Shown piece after piece: positions 46,590 to 55,719 of a stretch of 64,000 nucleotides of DNA. The notes beneath the pieces were generated by a model, which was not told where the DNA came from, searched no databases, and saw nothing but the letters and a program-made list of their open reading frames with translations. Position 1 is the stretch's first letter, and each line of letters opens with the position of its first letter. Position numbers and translations under genes: made by a program. Source of the DNA: Herpetomonas samuelpessoai (taxonomy: Eukaryota; Euglenozoa; Kinetoplastea; Trypanosomatida; Trypanosomatidae); contig JASAOC010002107.1 in assembly GCA_030849835.1 (NCBI GenBank), positions 1-64,000 on the forward strand. The letters are read 5' to 3'.

Positions 46590-48961
46590 GATGATGGGGT
46601 TTCGTTAAGGAAAGGAACAGGATTTGATTGTACGATGCTTCTAGGGAGATCTTGCGTTAGGATGCCTCTAATGTGTTCTGAGGGAAAACAAAAAGGAGAG
46701 TTTCTGGACAGGTATAGAACGGTGAAAGAGCAGCTGATGCTGGGGTAATGGCGATTAACCATAAGGACGTCAGGAGAGTGTGCGAAGATGAAAAGCTTTG
46801 AAAAACATCATGGTGCATGCCTCGTCAGGGAGCCCCGTCGGACCGCAGCGACATGGATCGGTCACTGCCCACTGCCAGCGAGCCGGTCACCAAGGTCCAC
46901 AGCTCTTAGGATGAACAGATCCACAGCAGGTACCGTTTGGGTGCGAGATGCCTCTGTACGACAAAGAACTGGGGCACTTCAGTTTGCGGACTCCTCTTTC
47001 ATTCTGTGAGTCGCTGCAGTGCCAGAACCATGCACATGACGTCTGCCATCTCCGTCACATTCTCTCCTGCGTCTGTGAAGGAAGAAAGACGGAGACGCAA
47101 GGCACACAGACAGGTCTGAGATGGTGGGATACTGTCATGAGAGGAGATTTCTTGCAAGAGGTACCTTCCCACCTTTTATGTTAGTTCGCTTGTTTGTTTG
47201 TTTGTTTGGGTATGATGAATTTTCAAAAGGGGGTAGCTCATGTTAGGGATTGAATAAGAGAAGGATAGCTCAGGGAGAGCAAGCATACCACGACAACCAA
47301 GGGAAGGAAAGCGGATATGAGAAAGAGGGAGGGGATGACGTGGGAGCCAACAATCTGGCCATCCTCCTTCTTCCTCAGGTCACTTTTACGCGAACAACGG
47401 GGACGGACGTGTCGTACGTGAAACACTTGCCCTACTTTTTCTCACAGCTCTCACAGCTATCAGCGGTCCAGAGCCATGTTTAAACAGAGAAATGAAGAAG
47501 AATAAAAGGACAAAGAGAGAGAAAGAAACAAACGGCTCAGTTGATATAACCAAGAAAGTCAAACAAAAATAAACCCGAAGAAGAAGAAAGCCGAAAACCT
47601 ACAAAACGGAAACGGAGAAATCAGAGAGAAAAAACAAAGCCATGAACAAGGTCGGAAAACATGGTCGGTACAGAAGTTGACGGTAACACAGACAGGGTTA
47701 TGATCGTAACGCCAGGTGCAGGTGGAAAACGCGTCTGTTATACGGCAGGGGAAAGCGTGAAAAGCATAGGAGAAACGAAGAAGAGGAAAAAGAAAAAACA
47801 ATCCTGAAGAAGTCAGAAACGGTACACCTCCCACGATTGGGGGGAAAGGAAGCAGAGCCTCCACCGCGAACCGTTGCCCGCTAGCACGGAGACGGAAGAA
47901 ATCAGCGACACAACGCCTTGCGTTCACAAGGCAGGTCATGTCTCTTTTCCCTCACGTATTTCAATACGGAAAAGAGCATGTATGAATGGCTTGACACGGG
48001 TGACAGAGCGTGGTCAATTGAGCTGTCCGTCAACACCACCGGAGCACCTCGTCGCCCTGCACCCAAGATCCAGAGGCAGCATGGAGGCGATAATACATCA
48101 CAGCAAAAGATAAACAGTCCAAACAAACGCAGCAACAAGGATTTCACGGATTTCCTTCGAATCCGTTCCGCTCCTCATGAAGAGGCGTTCGGCGGAAGTC
48201 GTCCAGCACGTCGAGGAAGGGGAGAACGAGCAGGCGAGACGAGAAGGAAAGAAAGAAAAAACGCAAGCTACCCATCAAAGAACAAGAAAAAAAAAGAAAC
48301 ACACACTTCATTGTCTTTTCAACTGCGCGCCTCTGGATCATGCACATTCATCATGTGTTTCTCGTGCTAGGGGTACAAGGGACGACAGCTTCATCAGGAA
48401 AGAAACAACGGCCGGTGGTTACCTCTGTGGTAACGAAGAAGGTTTCTTGTTCTTTGTATAGACAAATAAGCCGTAGGCCGGGCCTTCCTCTCACACACCA
48501 AAGCAACGCATGGGCTGACTCCCATCCACTGATATTGCGACGCAAGTGACGTTTCCATTCGTATTTAGGAATGGAAATATATTTTTTCGCTGTTTGAAAA
48601 AAACAAATGCGGAAACGAAACTCGGTCGCGTCTGCCGTGTCCGCGGCGGGGCTAAACTGGGGGAGCGGGGGTGAGGGGTGGGGGGGGGGGTCCGGCTAAT
48701 ACGTACTGTGAGCGTATGTGTGGTGTGCGTGTGCCCGCTTCCTCCTTCAAGGATCTTCTACTTTACCGTATGATTGGGTTGTTCAGAAAGCCACCTCTCA
48801 CACGCAGGAAAACGTGGGACGGGAAGTAGGAGAGCCACATTCCGTCGTGGGTACACTTCTCCATCGCGTAATGAGAGAAAGAGAGAGAGAAAGAGAGAGG
48901 AGATACCGACGCAGGTTGCGCTATTCTCTCCTGGTTCCGTTCCCCTTGCTCCCCGTGTCTC
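46590..48961. other. Long intergenic region (2.4 kb) with simple repeats and G-rich block
   Basis: No convincing gene on either strand. Frames of up to 126 codons on the minus strand (47559-47939) are Phe/Cys-rich and look like translated A/G-rich non-coding DNA. Features seen: four TTTG units near 47189-47207, purine-rich + strand stretches (about 47490-47800), a G-quadruplex motif (48659-48690), and a GA tract (48872-48900) just downstream of the 431-aa gene. Long 3' UTR plus 5' UTR of the KAP gene is the simplest reading. Confidence 0.6.
48659..48690 (+). other. G-quadruplex-forming motif on the non-transcribed-identity strand
   Basis: G runs of 5, 5, 4 and 11 are separated by loops of 3, 3 and 1 bases (48659-48663, 48667-48671, 48675-48678, 48680-48690). 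The + strand here is the template for the minus-strand genes; the transcript carries the C-rich complement. The motif is read directly, its folding inferred. Confidence 0.7.
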
Positions 48962-50257
48962 TTACCAGAGCGACTTGGAGGACGGCTGGCCGTTCTTGGA
49001 GTACATACCCGGGGCACGGGACGGGCGGTATTCGGTGTTCGCGTTGGGGTCCGGGCGGCTCTCCTCGTTGGCGCGGTTGCCGTGGGGGCGAGGCTTGGAG
49101 GCCTGAGCGGGGCCATCCACGTTGGGGTCGTAGTACTTCAGCAGGTTGGGCTGACCGGCGTACTTGCGCTGCTGAGCAGAGGGCTTGCGGACCTCGCTCG
49201 GGGGCACCCAGTCGCGGCGAGCGCGCTGCTTCTGGTCGCCAGCGAAGAGGTTGGCGTTGTCGCGCTTCGGGCGGCACGCACCACGGCCGACGCCCGTCTT
49301 GCGGGGCTCCTCGGGGGTACCCCAGCGGCCGGTGCCGAGCACGTCGTGCTCGTCCTTAGCGTGGGACTTGACGGGGGCGAAGGCGGGCTTCGGCTTGGGC
49401 GGCATCTCGGGGGCGGTCCAGCGGCGGGGGCCGAGCTGGCGCTGGCGCTGGGGAGGCTCGTTGAGCTGGTTGGGCTTGTAGGTGTCGAGGCGGAGCACGT
49501 TGACGGACTCGTTGGCCTTGTTGGTCTTACGGTTCGTGACGGGGCGGGCGGCCTGGGCCTCCTCCTCGGTCATGGGCTTGCTCGGGTCAATGAACATGGG
49601 CTGCTTGTGCGCAACAGGCTTCACGTGGCGCTTGCCGGTAACAGGCGGGACCTCACGGGGGTCCTTGGGGTCGAGGTCCTCGTAGTAAGGAGCATCCATG
49701 TAGCCCTGCGGGTGCGTCACGCGCACGCCCGAGCGCCACTCCGGCTCGGGAGCGGTGGGGTTGCAGGCAAAGTCCACGTGGGTGCGCTCCGCAAGGGGAA
49801 CCTTCGCGGGCTTGTTGCCAGCCGCACCGTTGGCGCCGTTGGCACCGTTGGCACCAGCTCCGCGGGCACCGCCACGGGCAGCATTGCGGCCCCCAGCGTT
49901 GTTGGAGCCACCACGGGGAGAACCACTGCGGCCCCCGGCGTTGTTGCCGTTGGCGATAGACATGAGGCCCTCGTCGGTCAGCAGGTAACCGACGCTGTCG
50001 CGGTTCGCGTGCTTGTTGCGACGAACGCCGTGGATCTGGCCGGGCTTGGAAGGGCCCGCGTAGAAGTCCGAGGGGTTGCGGAAGTTGTCCTTGCGGGCGT
50101 GTGGGTTGGGGCGGCGGGTGGGCTGGGCGGCCGCCTGCTGCTCCTGCTGCTGCTGCTGGTCGGCAGGGGCGGCGGTGCCGTACATCACGGCGGCAGCGGC
50201 CTTGCCACTACGGTCATTGCGAGCGCGCTGGCGAACGGACTGGTTCTCGGGGGCCAT
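48962..50257 (-). CDS. Disordered basic protein with repeated W-x-x-P motifs (431 aa)
   Basis: I do not recognise the family. It starts MAPENQSVRQRARNDRSGKA, followed by a Gln/Ala tract (QQQQQEQQAAA, about 34-44) and Asn/Ala/Gly repeats (GANGANGANGAAG, about 134-146). The second half has related Trp/Pro motifs: EWRSGVRVTHP (about 173), RRWTAPEMPPK (279), GRWGTPEEPRK (310) and RDWVPPSEVRKP (348). It ends SSKSLW, so Trp residues are spaced roughly 32-106 apart. Almost every codon ends in G or C, the strongest bias in the window, suggesting very high expression. Lack of hydrophobic core and many Pro/Arg/Lys suggest a scaffold or microtubule/RNA-binding protein; this is inference. The N-terminus is not a signal peptide. 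Confidence 0.9.
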   Translation of the reverse strand: MAPENQSVRQRARNDRSGKAAAAVMYGTAAPADQQQQQEQQAAAQPTRRPNPHARKDNFRNPSDFYAGPSKPGQIHGVRRNKHANRDSVGYLLTDEGLMSIANGNNAGGRSGSPRGGSNNAGGRNAARGGARGAGANGANGANGAAGNKPAKVPLAERTHVDFACNPTAPEPEWRSGVRVTHPQGYMDAPYYEDLDPKDPREVPPVTGKRHVKPVAHKQPMFIDPSKPMTEEEAQAARPVTNRKTNKANESVNVLRLDTYKPNQLNEPPQRQRQLGPRRWTAPEMPPKPKPAFAPVKSHAKDEHDVLGTGRWGTPEEPRKTGVGRGACRPKRDNANLFAGDQKQRARRDWVPPSEVRKPSAQQRKYAGQPNLLKYYDPNVDGPAQASKPRPHGNRANEESRPDPNANTEYRPSRAPGMYSKNGQPSSKSLW

Positions 50258-50922
50258 TGCGAAGGGGAAAGAGCGAAGAAATGTGGTTTACGTTACAGAT
50301 GGAATAATAATAATGGATGAAACGGCTAGCGGTTTTGAAGGAGACGGATTCCTGATGAAGGGGGGACAAGAGAAGGGAGGGTTGAAAAAGAAGAGCTACA
50401 GAAAAGAAAAATTGACTATGAGCAACGTTGCGCAGGGCGAAGAAGCGGAAAGCAGTGCCATTTGAGGAAAGTGGGAGAAAGCATTTCGTGTAGCCCACGG
50501 CGGGTAGCGACAGCACAGGAAAAGTCCTCGCGGCAGTCATGTACCATAACTATTATTATTAGTTTCTGCAGGTACTGCAGCATCGCATACCTTTCAGTTT
50601 CGGGTTTTGCAAGATCCATTGAAACAATTTCTTTTTGTGTCATACAATTCTTTCTTCTTCACTGCGTATATCGCGACGACTGCCTTGCGGGATTGCCTCC
50701 CTTGCAATGAAGTCCTCGTGGCTCCCTTCAAGAAGTGCTTCAGCGTCAACCCTTGCATGAAGCGCACGTTACTCACTCTCCTTGCCAGCGAATAGGCCCT
50801 TCCCAACGGACATGCTGGCGGAGCCACATAGGGACACATACACACAAACCCATACACGCACGACACTTCTCTCACAACATGCCTACACACACATACGTTC
50901 ACGCAAACACACAAAGCCATTC

Positions 50923-51013
50923 GTTCTGTTTCTCGATACGTATTGCAAAGTGCTGTTCTTCAATAGATCTGGAACACCCATCAGAAAAGGCAATTGGGGT
51001 TTGATATCTTCAT
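50923..51013. repeat. Direct repeat A, copy 1 (91 bp)
   Basis: Begins gttctgtttctcgatacg and ends ttgatatcttcat. Copy 2 lies 222 bp further on and differs at two positions. Confidence 0.92.
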
Positions 51014-51144
51014 CACAAATGGCACTAGTGGTGGGGACGGTAAACAGGAGGAGAAACCTTTGATGAAGAGGAAGAGTTCTTGGAACGGTGATTTAACTGC
51101 CCGTCTCTCCCTGGGGCGAATCTCTGTAAACGCATTCGCTGGCT

Positions 51145-51235
51145 GTTCTGTTTCTCGATACGTATTGCAAAGTGCTGTTCTTCAATAGATCTGGAACATC
51201 CATCAGAAAAGGCAATTGGGGTTTGATGTCTTCAT
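51145..51235. repeat. Direct repeat A, copy 2 (91 bp)
   Basis: Same orientation as copy 1. Two substitutions were seen (acaccc to acatcc, gatatc to gatgtc). The sequence between the copies is not repeated elsewhere in the gap. Confidence 0.92.
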
Positions 51236-51572
51236 AACGGCCGTGCCAAAGCAACAAACAGAAAACAACGAGCAAGGTCCGTTTGGACAACCTGCAGGAG
51301 GCACCAACCGGGGAGCGTGTGATAGAAAGAAAGAGAGAGAATGTGTGTGACGCCGACTTTCCGTTTCGTTACTCTTGTGTTCTCACTCATAGCTCGTCTT
51401 TCCTGCGACCTTGACCTTTGCAGATCTTGCCAACCTATACAGTGGGAGGTAGAAGCGGTTTAAACTAGCAACCCACAGACGTGGTTGGCTCTCCGTAAGG
51501 GTTTCATCACACCCACACAATCTATCGAAACGAATCCCTTTTGGTCACAATTCTAAAAAGAGAAAAAAAAAC

Positions 51573-51637
51573 TCTTCGAGAACCGATGAGGATAAACATT
51601 CAGATGAAAGTACTAAAAGAATCCAGAGAGTCCTCGT
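51573..51637. repeat. Direct repeat B, copy 1 (65 bp)
   Basis: Starts tcttcgagaaccgatgagga and ends gagagtcctcgt. Copy 2 is 173 bp further on with two substitutions. It is unrelated to repeat A. Confidence 0.92.
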
Positions 51638-51745
51638 TGATACATGCTTTACCCTTTGCGCACCCGGCAGCCTTGTTTTGTATGGGGTGAGCAACCGATA
51701 ATGGTTTACGTTGCGACCTCCATGTTCAGCTGCCACAGGGTTAGA

Positions 51746-51810
51746 TCTTCGAGAACCGATGAGGATAAGCATTCAGATGAAAGGACTAAAAGAATCCAGA
51801 GAGTCCTCGT
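51746..51810. repeat. Direct repeat B, copy 2 (65 bp)
   Basis: Same orientation as copy 1. Differences are ataaac/ataagc and aaagta/aaagga. Confidence 0.92.
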
Positions 51811-52454
51811 CTACCTCGACAACCTTGTCCTTCACGGTGGCGCACACCGCACAGAAAAGCGGACTGTAAACCTCAAACCACACTAAAACGAGGAAATGTC
51901 TATGAGGGCACCAAGTGCTTCCGTCATGACAGGCCCCCCCCCCTATGCACTCTGTGTAGCAGACCATCGCTGCCCTATATTTGGGTCGGGAACAAGGAGA
52001 CGAAGAGCAAGAGAGCACAACAGTGTCAGTAGTGCAGAGAATATGGACTCCACCACTCCTTACGAGAAAGAAGCACGAGGCCCCATTCTTGGCAGAAAAA
52101 TTTTCAGAGGCAAGTTGCCTAGTGTGTCCAGTTCCCGCTTATGGCAAACAGGTTCCAGATACCAACCTGTCAAAGACCCTTGGGTCATGGAAATGCGCAG
52201 AAGTTCTAATACCACTGCAAGTGTCTCTGCAAAGGCCCTCGGTCATTTCAGGAGAGTAGCCACAGCACCGTGTTACCGTAAATCCATGTCGACAACGTTA
52301 TTCCTTTCTTTTCAAACTCGTTTTCACTGCGGGTGTTGTGTTGAGAATTTGAACACAGACAACTCAATTGCGTGAGTGAAGCGAGATTTCATGACGAAGG
52401 GAGAAGGTGTAAAGACATTGTTGAATTCCATATATTTACAAAGCTCCTGCAAGC

Positions 52455-52500
52455 AAGAGAGACGGAGAGAGAGAGAGAGAGCGTGTGTGAGAGAGAGAGT
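52455..52500 (+). repeat. Purine (GA)n microsatellite
   Basis: Imperfect GA repeat with a short GTGTGT break. It is a CT-rich tract on the transcribed strand, about 380 nt after the 731-aa gene's stop. Confidence 0.8.
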
Positions 52501-52883
52501 GAGTCTCGGAAAAGATATGTACGTGCCCATGTGCAAAAGAAAAAGAAAGAAAAAACGTGGAGCGGAGGATGAAACATAGAATAGACAAAAGAGAGAGAGA
52601 AACAGGAATCGAAAAATGAACAGTTCCATGAAAACAACAAAAGGTTTCAGACGAGCAATTCCTAGACAGAATAACTGCTGGACTTGGTCATTTGTGAGAA
52701 GACAAAGATGAGAAAAAAAAAAACAGAGCTAAAGTTTCTGAAACATTTAGCAGGTCCCATCCTCCTTTCGTCTTCTGCCGGGTCTGGTGATAGCTACATG
52801 AAACGGGCGTAGTATACATGCACGGCACTGGAGGCAGGCTTCTCAACTTGCCCCGGAAAATCTTTTTTTTCATTCCTGCGGAA

Positions 52884-55079
52884 CTACTGGTGAGCAAGGG
52901 CCAGCATCATCATAGAGAACTCCACGTAGTTGAGGGCGGGTTCCTCCTCCTCCGCAACAGTCGTCTTTCCGTGCAGAGAGCGGTAAGGCTTTAAGCAGAA
53001 GCCCATGACAAAGTTGGTCACGCTACGCTCATTGCACGGGATACCACAGCTGTCCAGGTTCAGCAGTGGGTTCTCCATGGGCCAGTAGAGCGAGCTGTGA
53101 CGGCCCGCACATTGGTGCCCGCCCTCCAGCTTGTCCAGTAGGATGCGAACAAGGTTCTTGACCGGGACCGTGTCGCCATCATCGCTGCAGAGGGACTCGA
53201 AGAGCGGGTAGAGTGACGTGTCGCGTACTTCGTAGCCGATGGCGCTCGCGCGGTCCGCCACGTGCTTGGCGATGCCAGCGTTGCTGCTGCTCGGATGGAA
53301 AAAGGCTCCTTGCTTTTCGTCACGCACCACAAGAGCCCCCATTCCCGCGCGTGCGACCAGATCGCGATAGTACTTGCTGGACGTGCCATCCACGTTACCA
53401 TCCTTCGTGGCGGAGCCACCACAGTGAAGGCTGTGACCCAACTCACCGTTAGAGGCGTCACTCCTGTCCTTGTCGTAGAAGCGTTCCCTTTCCTGTTCCT
53501 CTACGCGAGCCTTGGCGCGCTGCGTCAGCTGAAGCATTTCCTCGCACAGCGCAACGGCCTTCGCAGCGACCCCCTCCTCATTGACCGCCAGCGTCACCTG
53601 CCAGACTACGCCGCTGTGCTGCACGTAGTCCTCGACCGTCTCGACGACGATCTTGCACACATGAAAGATGGACTCGCGCTTGCGCTCCACCGAAGCCGCC
53701 TCGACGCTGCCTCCTTGCGTGCCGTTGTCGTCCTCGCCGTGAAGAAGACCCACGCACTGCGCCAGCAGCATCATCGGGTCCATGTCAAGCAGCACCGCGT
53801 GCACATTGTTCAGCTCAGCCGTCATGAGGCCCTTGAGAACCCAGAGGCGCAGCTTCTCCGCAGAGCGGGTGCGATAGACGTGCTGCTCAGCGTATTCGTG
53901 CTCCTCCGGCACAAAGGCACAGATCTCCCCATCCTCCAGGTTGTTCTGCCCACCGCGTGTGAGACGCATCAGCATGCGTGCGCAGGGCGTCTTGCCAACC
54001 TGCGGATCGGCCAGCGGCGTCACGATTTTCCTGTCGTTGAGGGTTTCAGTTTCGAAGACGGGCAAGTCAAACTCGCCGTCGCGCCAGCGGGTGATGAGGC
54101 CAGCCTCGCGCTTCATAACGCGCACTCGCTGCTGCATGCGTTGCGCATTCTGCGTGTAGTTGAGTCGCACGCGATTGTCAAGGAGCGGAACGTGCTCCCC
54201 TCGCTGTCCTTCCTGCTGAGTGCAGTAGAGACCGTCCTGCTGGGCGCCGCCGGAGCTGGTGGGGCGGTGCGTCTTGAGGAAGAGGTTGACCACATCAGGG
54301 CCCAGGCCTTTCTCACGCACCCACTGCGGTGCGATGCCGTCCACCACCAACACCCAGGCATCGCACAGCTCGCGGATCGGCGTGCTCAGCAGAATCTGCT
54401 CAATCTTCGGGTTGGGGAGGCGCTTACCGGCCTCGGTGGTAAAGACCCCTGGGTGACTCATGCGGTACCGGTAGATCTCGTCCATCTTTTCGTATGACTT
54501 GCTAGGCACGTACACGCTGCGCAAGCGGAACAGCGGGAAGTTCGTGGACATCTCTGCCAGCGGCATGTTAGTCTCGTTGTACGCTTCGTTACGGAAGACC
54601 ATGCGGAAGAGCAGTTCTGGCACCTCCGCCTCGCCGTCCTTTGGCAGGCGCATCACCACCAGCGAGTACTCTGGCAGCAAAGGGTGCTTCGAGATCTCCG
54701 TGTGGTCAAGACGGGTGTTGAAGATCGCCTTGTACTCTCTGGCCACACGCGTGCCCGCATCAGCGCACGCCCGTGGGGCTTCCATAATGACCAGACGCTG
54801 GTCCACGTCCAGCACCATGCCGTAGCGCAGCACATCAAATTGGCGGCGGTTTAGAGCACTGGTGTGGACTGGGTGTTTCTGGAAGATTTCGTAAACCGGG
54901 TGTTCGTAGGGGTGGGCGAACTCCTTGACGATCAAGTCAAAATTCACGTTGAGGTCCGTGATGTAGTCGCGCACATCACCTACCTTCCCAGGCACAGAGC
55001 CAGGGGTGATGACGCGACGCTGCGGCGCCGTCCACATGAAGGGGCTCAGTGGCGCCACAACCTTCTGTGCGGGCTCCAT
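52884..55079 (-). CDS. Kinetoplastid-type hypothetical protein with EF-hand-like C-terminus (731 aa)
   Basis: No family recognised for most of the length. It starts MEPAQKVVAPLSPFMWTAPQ with no signal peptide or membrane segment. Much is well-structured globular sequence: VRDYITDLNVNFDLIVKEF, LLPEYSLVVMRLPKDGE, ELCDAWVLVVDGIAPQWVRE. A region of Arg/Gln-rich helix follows (NYTQNAQRMQQRVRVMKRE), then a charged helix (VAAKAVALCEEMLQLTQRAK). From about residue 620, LYPLFESLCSDDGDTVPVKN resembles a degenerate EF-hand helix-loop-helix. The end (LNYVEFSMMMLAL) looks like the last helix of a second EF-hand, with loops lacking a full set of calcium ligands. Codons are strongly G/C-ending. The 5' UTR is predicted to be about 31 nt. 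Confidence 0.87.
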   Translation of the reverse strand: MEPAQKVVAPLSPFMWTAPQRRVITPGSVPGKVGDVRDYITDLNVNFDLIVKEFAHPYEHPVYEIFQKHPVHTSALNRRQFDVLRYGMVLDVDQRLVIMEAPRACADAGTRVAREYKAIFNTRLDHTEISKHPLLPEYSLVVMRLPKDGEAEVPELLFRMVFRNEAYNETNMPLAEMSTNFPLFRLRSVYVPSKSYEKMDEIYRYRMSHPGVFTTEAGKRLPNPKIEQILLSTPIRELCDAWVLVVDGIAPQWVREKGLGPDVVNLFLKTHRPTSSGGAQQDGLYCTQQEGQRGEHVPLLDNRVRLNYTQNAQRMQQRVRVMKREAGLITRWRDGEFDLPVFETETLNDRKIVTPLADPQVGKTPCARMLMRLTRGGQNNLEDGEICAFVPEEHEYAEQHVYRTRSAEKLRLWVLKGLMTAELNNVHAVLLDMDPMMLLAQCVGLLHGEDDNGTQGGSVEAASVERKRESIFHVCKIVVETVEDYVQHSGVVWQVTLAVNEEGVAAKAVALCEEMLQLTQRAKARVEEQERERFYDKDRSDASNGELGHSLHCGGSATKDGNVDGTSSKYYRDLVARAGMGALVVRDEKQGAFFHPSSSNAGIAKHVADRASAIGYEVRDTSLYPLFESLCSDDGDTVPVKNLVRILLDKLEGGHQCAGRHSSLYWPMENPLLNLDSCGIPCNERSVTNFVMGFCLKPYRSLHGKTTVAEEEEPALNYVEFSMMMLALAHQ

Positions 55080-55719
55080 GGTTCAGATGTTTTAGATTCT
55101 TTTCTGTCTTCTGTGTGATTAAAAAAAAAAAAAAGTTGATTTCCAGGCGTGTGATAGTAACGGCCACGTCAACGTTCAACGTGTGCCTGCACAAAGGAAG
55201 AAGAGAATGATGAAGTGAAGACTGTACGTTCAAAGTGGGGAAACAAAAGGTAACGGGAGTGGGAATGTACCTTACGCTTACATATATATTAACACTTGAC
55301 AAAAAAATTACAGGAGCAAACCTTTGAATGGAGGCGGGAGATGCATTCATGATGGTGGAAAAGTGGAGTAGGAGAGACCAGATGAAAGATCATTCCCGCC
55401 CGTTGAGAAACACACAGGACATCAAACGCAGCTGGGGAGCATGCTGCCACGATGCAGGAGGGCTGTCTCCAACGTTCGCTGCCGGACCGACGTTAGTTTC
55501 TGCAAGGCTACGCCTGCAAAGGGCAGAAATCTGTGAGAAGTATCGGTGTCTTCGTGAAGAAAAAAAAAATGTACACCGTACTGCTACGTGGAGTGTCTTG
55601 CACATTCGACTTCTCAGTTGCCTTGTCAACGCTGCGACGGAAGAGCGTTAGAGCGCTTGCCACAAAAACGACAAATGAGGGGAGAGCGAAAGCAAAGGGA
55701 AGGAGGGGAGGATATGCCA
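55080..55719. other. Intergenic region
   Basis: About 640 bases between the Rag GTPase and the 731-aa gene. At the low end is a 14-base A run on the + strand (T14 in the transcript) with acceptor AG. No gene. Confidence 0.6.
55111..55112 (-). promoter_or_regulatory. Predicted spliced-leader acceptor AG for the 731-aa gene
   Basis: Minus strand T14 then AATCACACAG, the first AG after the tract, 31 nt before the ATG. One of the clearest acceptors in the window. Confidence 0.7.

Larger units (their letters stand above)
50258..52883. other. Long intergenic region (2.6 kb) with two pairs of direct repeats
   Basis: No gene is supported. It contains a 91-bp direct repeat (222 bp apart), a 65-bp direct repeat (173 bp apart), a CA-rich block (about 50825-50915), and a (GA)n stretch (about 52455-52500). 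It should be mostly the 3' UTR of the 731-aa gene and upstream signals of the 431-aa gene. Confidence 0.65.

Noticed and set aside
47559-47939. 126-codon minus-strand frame in the 46.6-49 kb gap
   Set aside because: Phe/Cys/Ser-rich translation of purine-rich non-coding DNA; no codon bias and no similarity.
49082-50320. 412-codon + strand frame opposite the 431-aa gene
   Set aside because: Gly/Val/Leu-rich artefact of the strong codon bias on the other strand; it breaks the one-strand gene order.
50923-51810. CRISPR-like or transposon reading of the repeats
   Set aside because: Only two copies each, no regular spacers, no transposase or reverse transcriptase, eukaryotic context. A SIDER-type retroposon remnant is possible, but I could not recognise its signature.
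53262-54497. 411-codon + strand frame opposite the 731-aa gene
   Set aside because: Antisense shadow. The minus-strand gene has continuous codon bias and a good splice signal.
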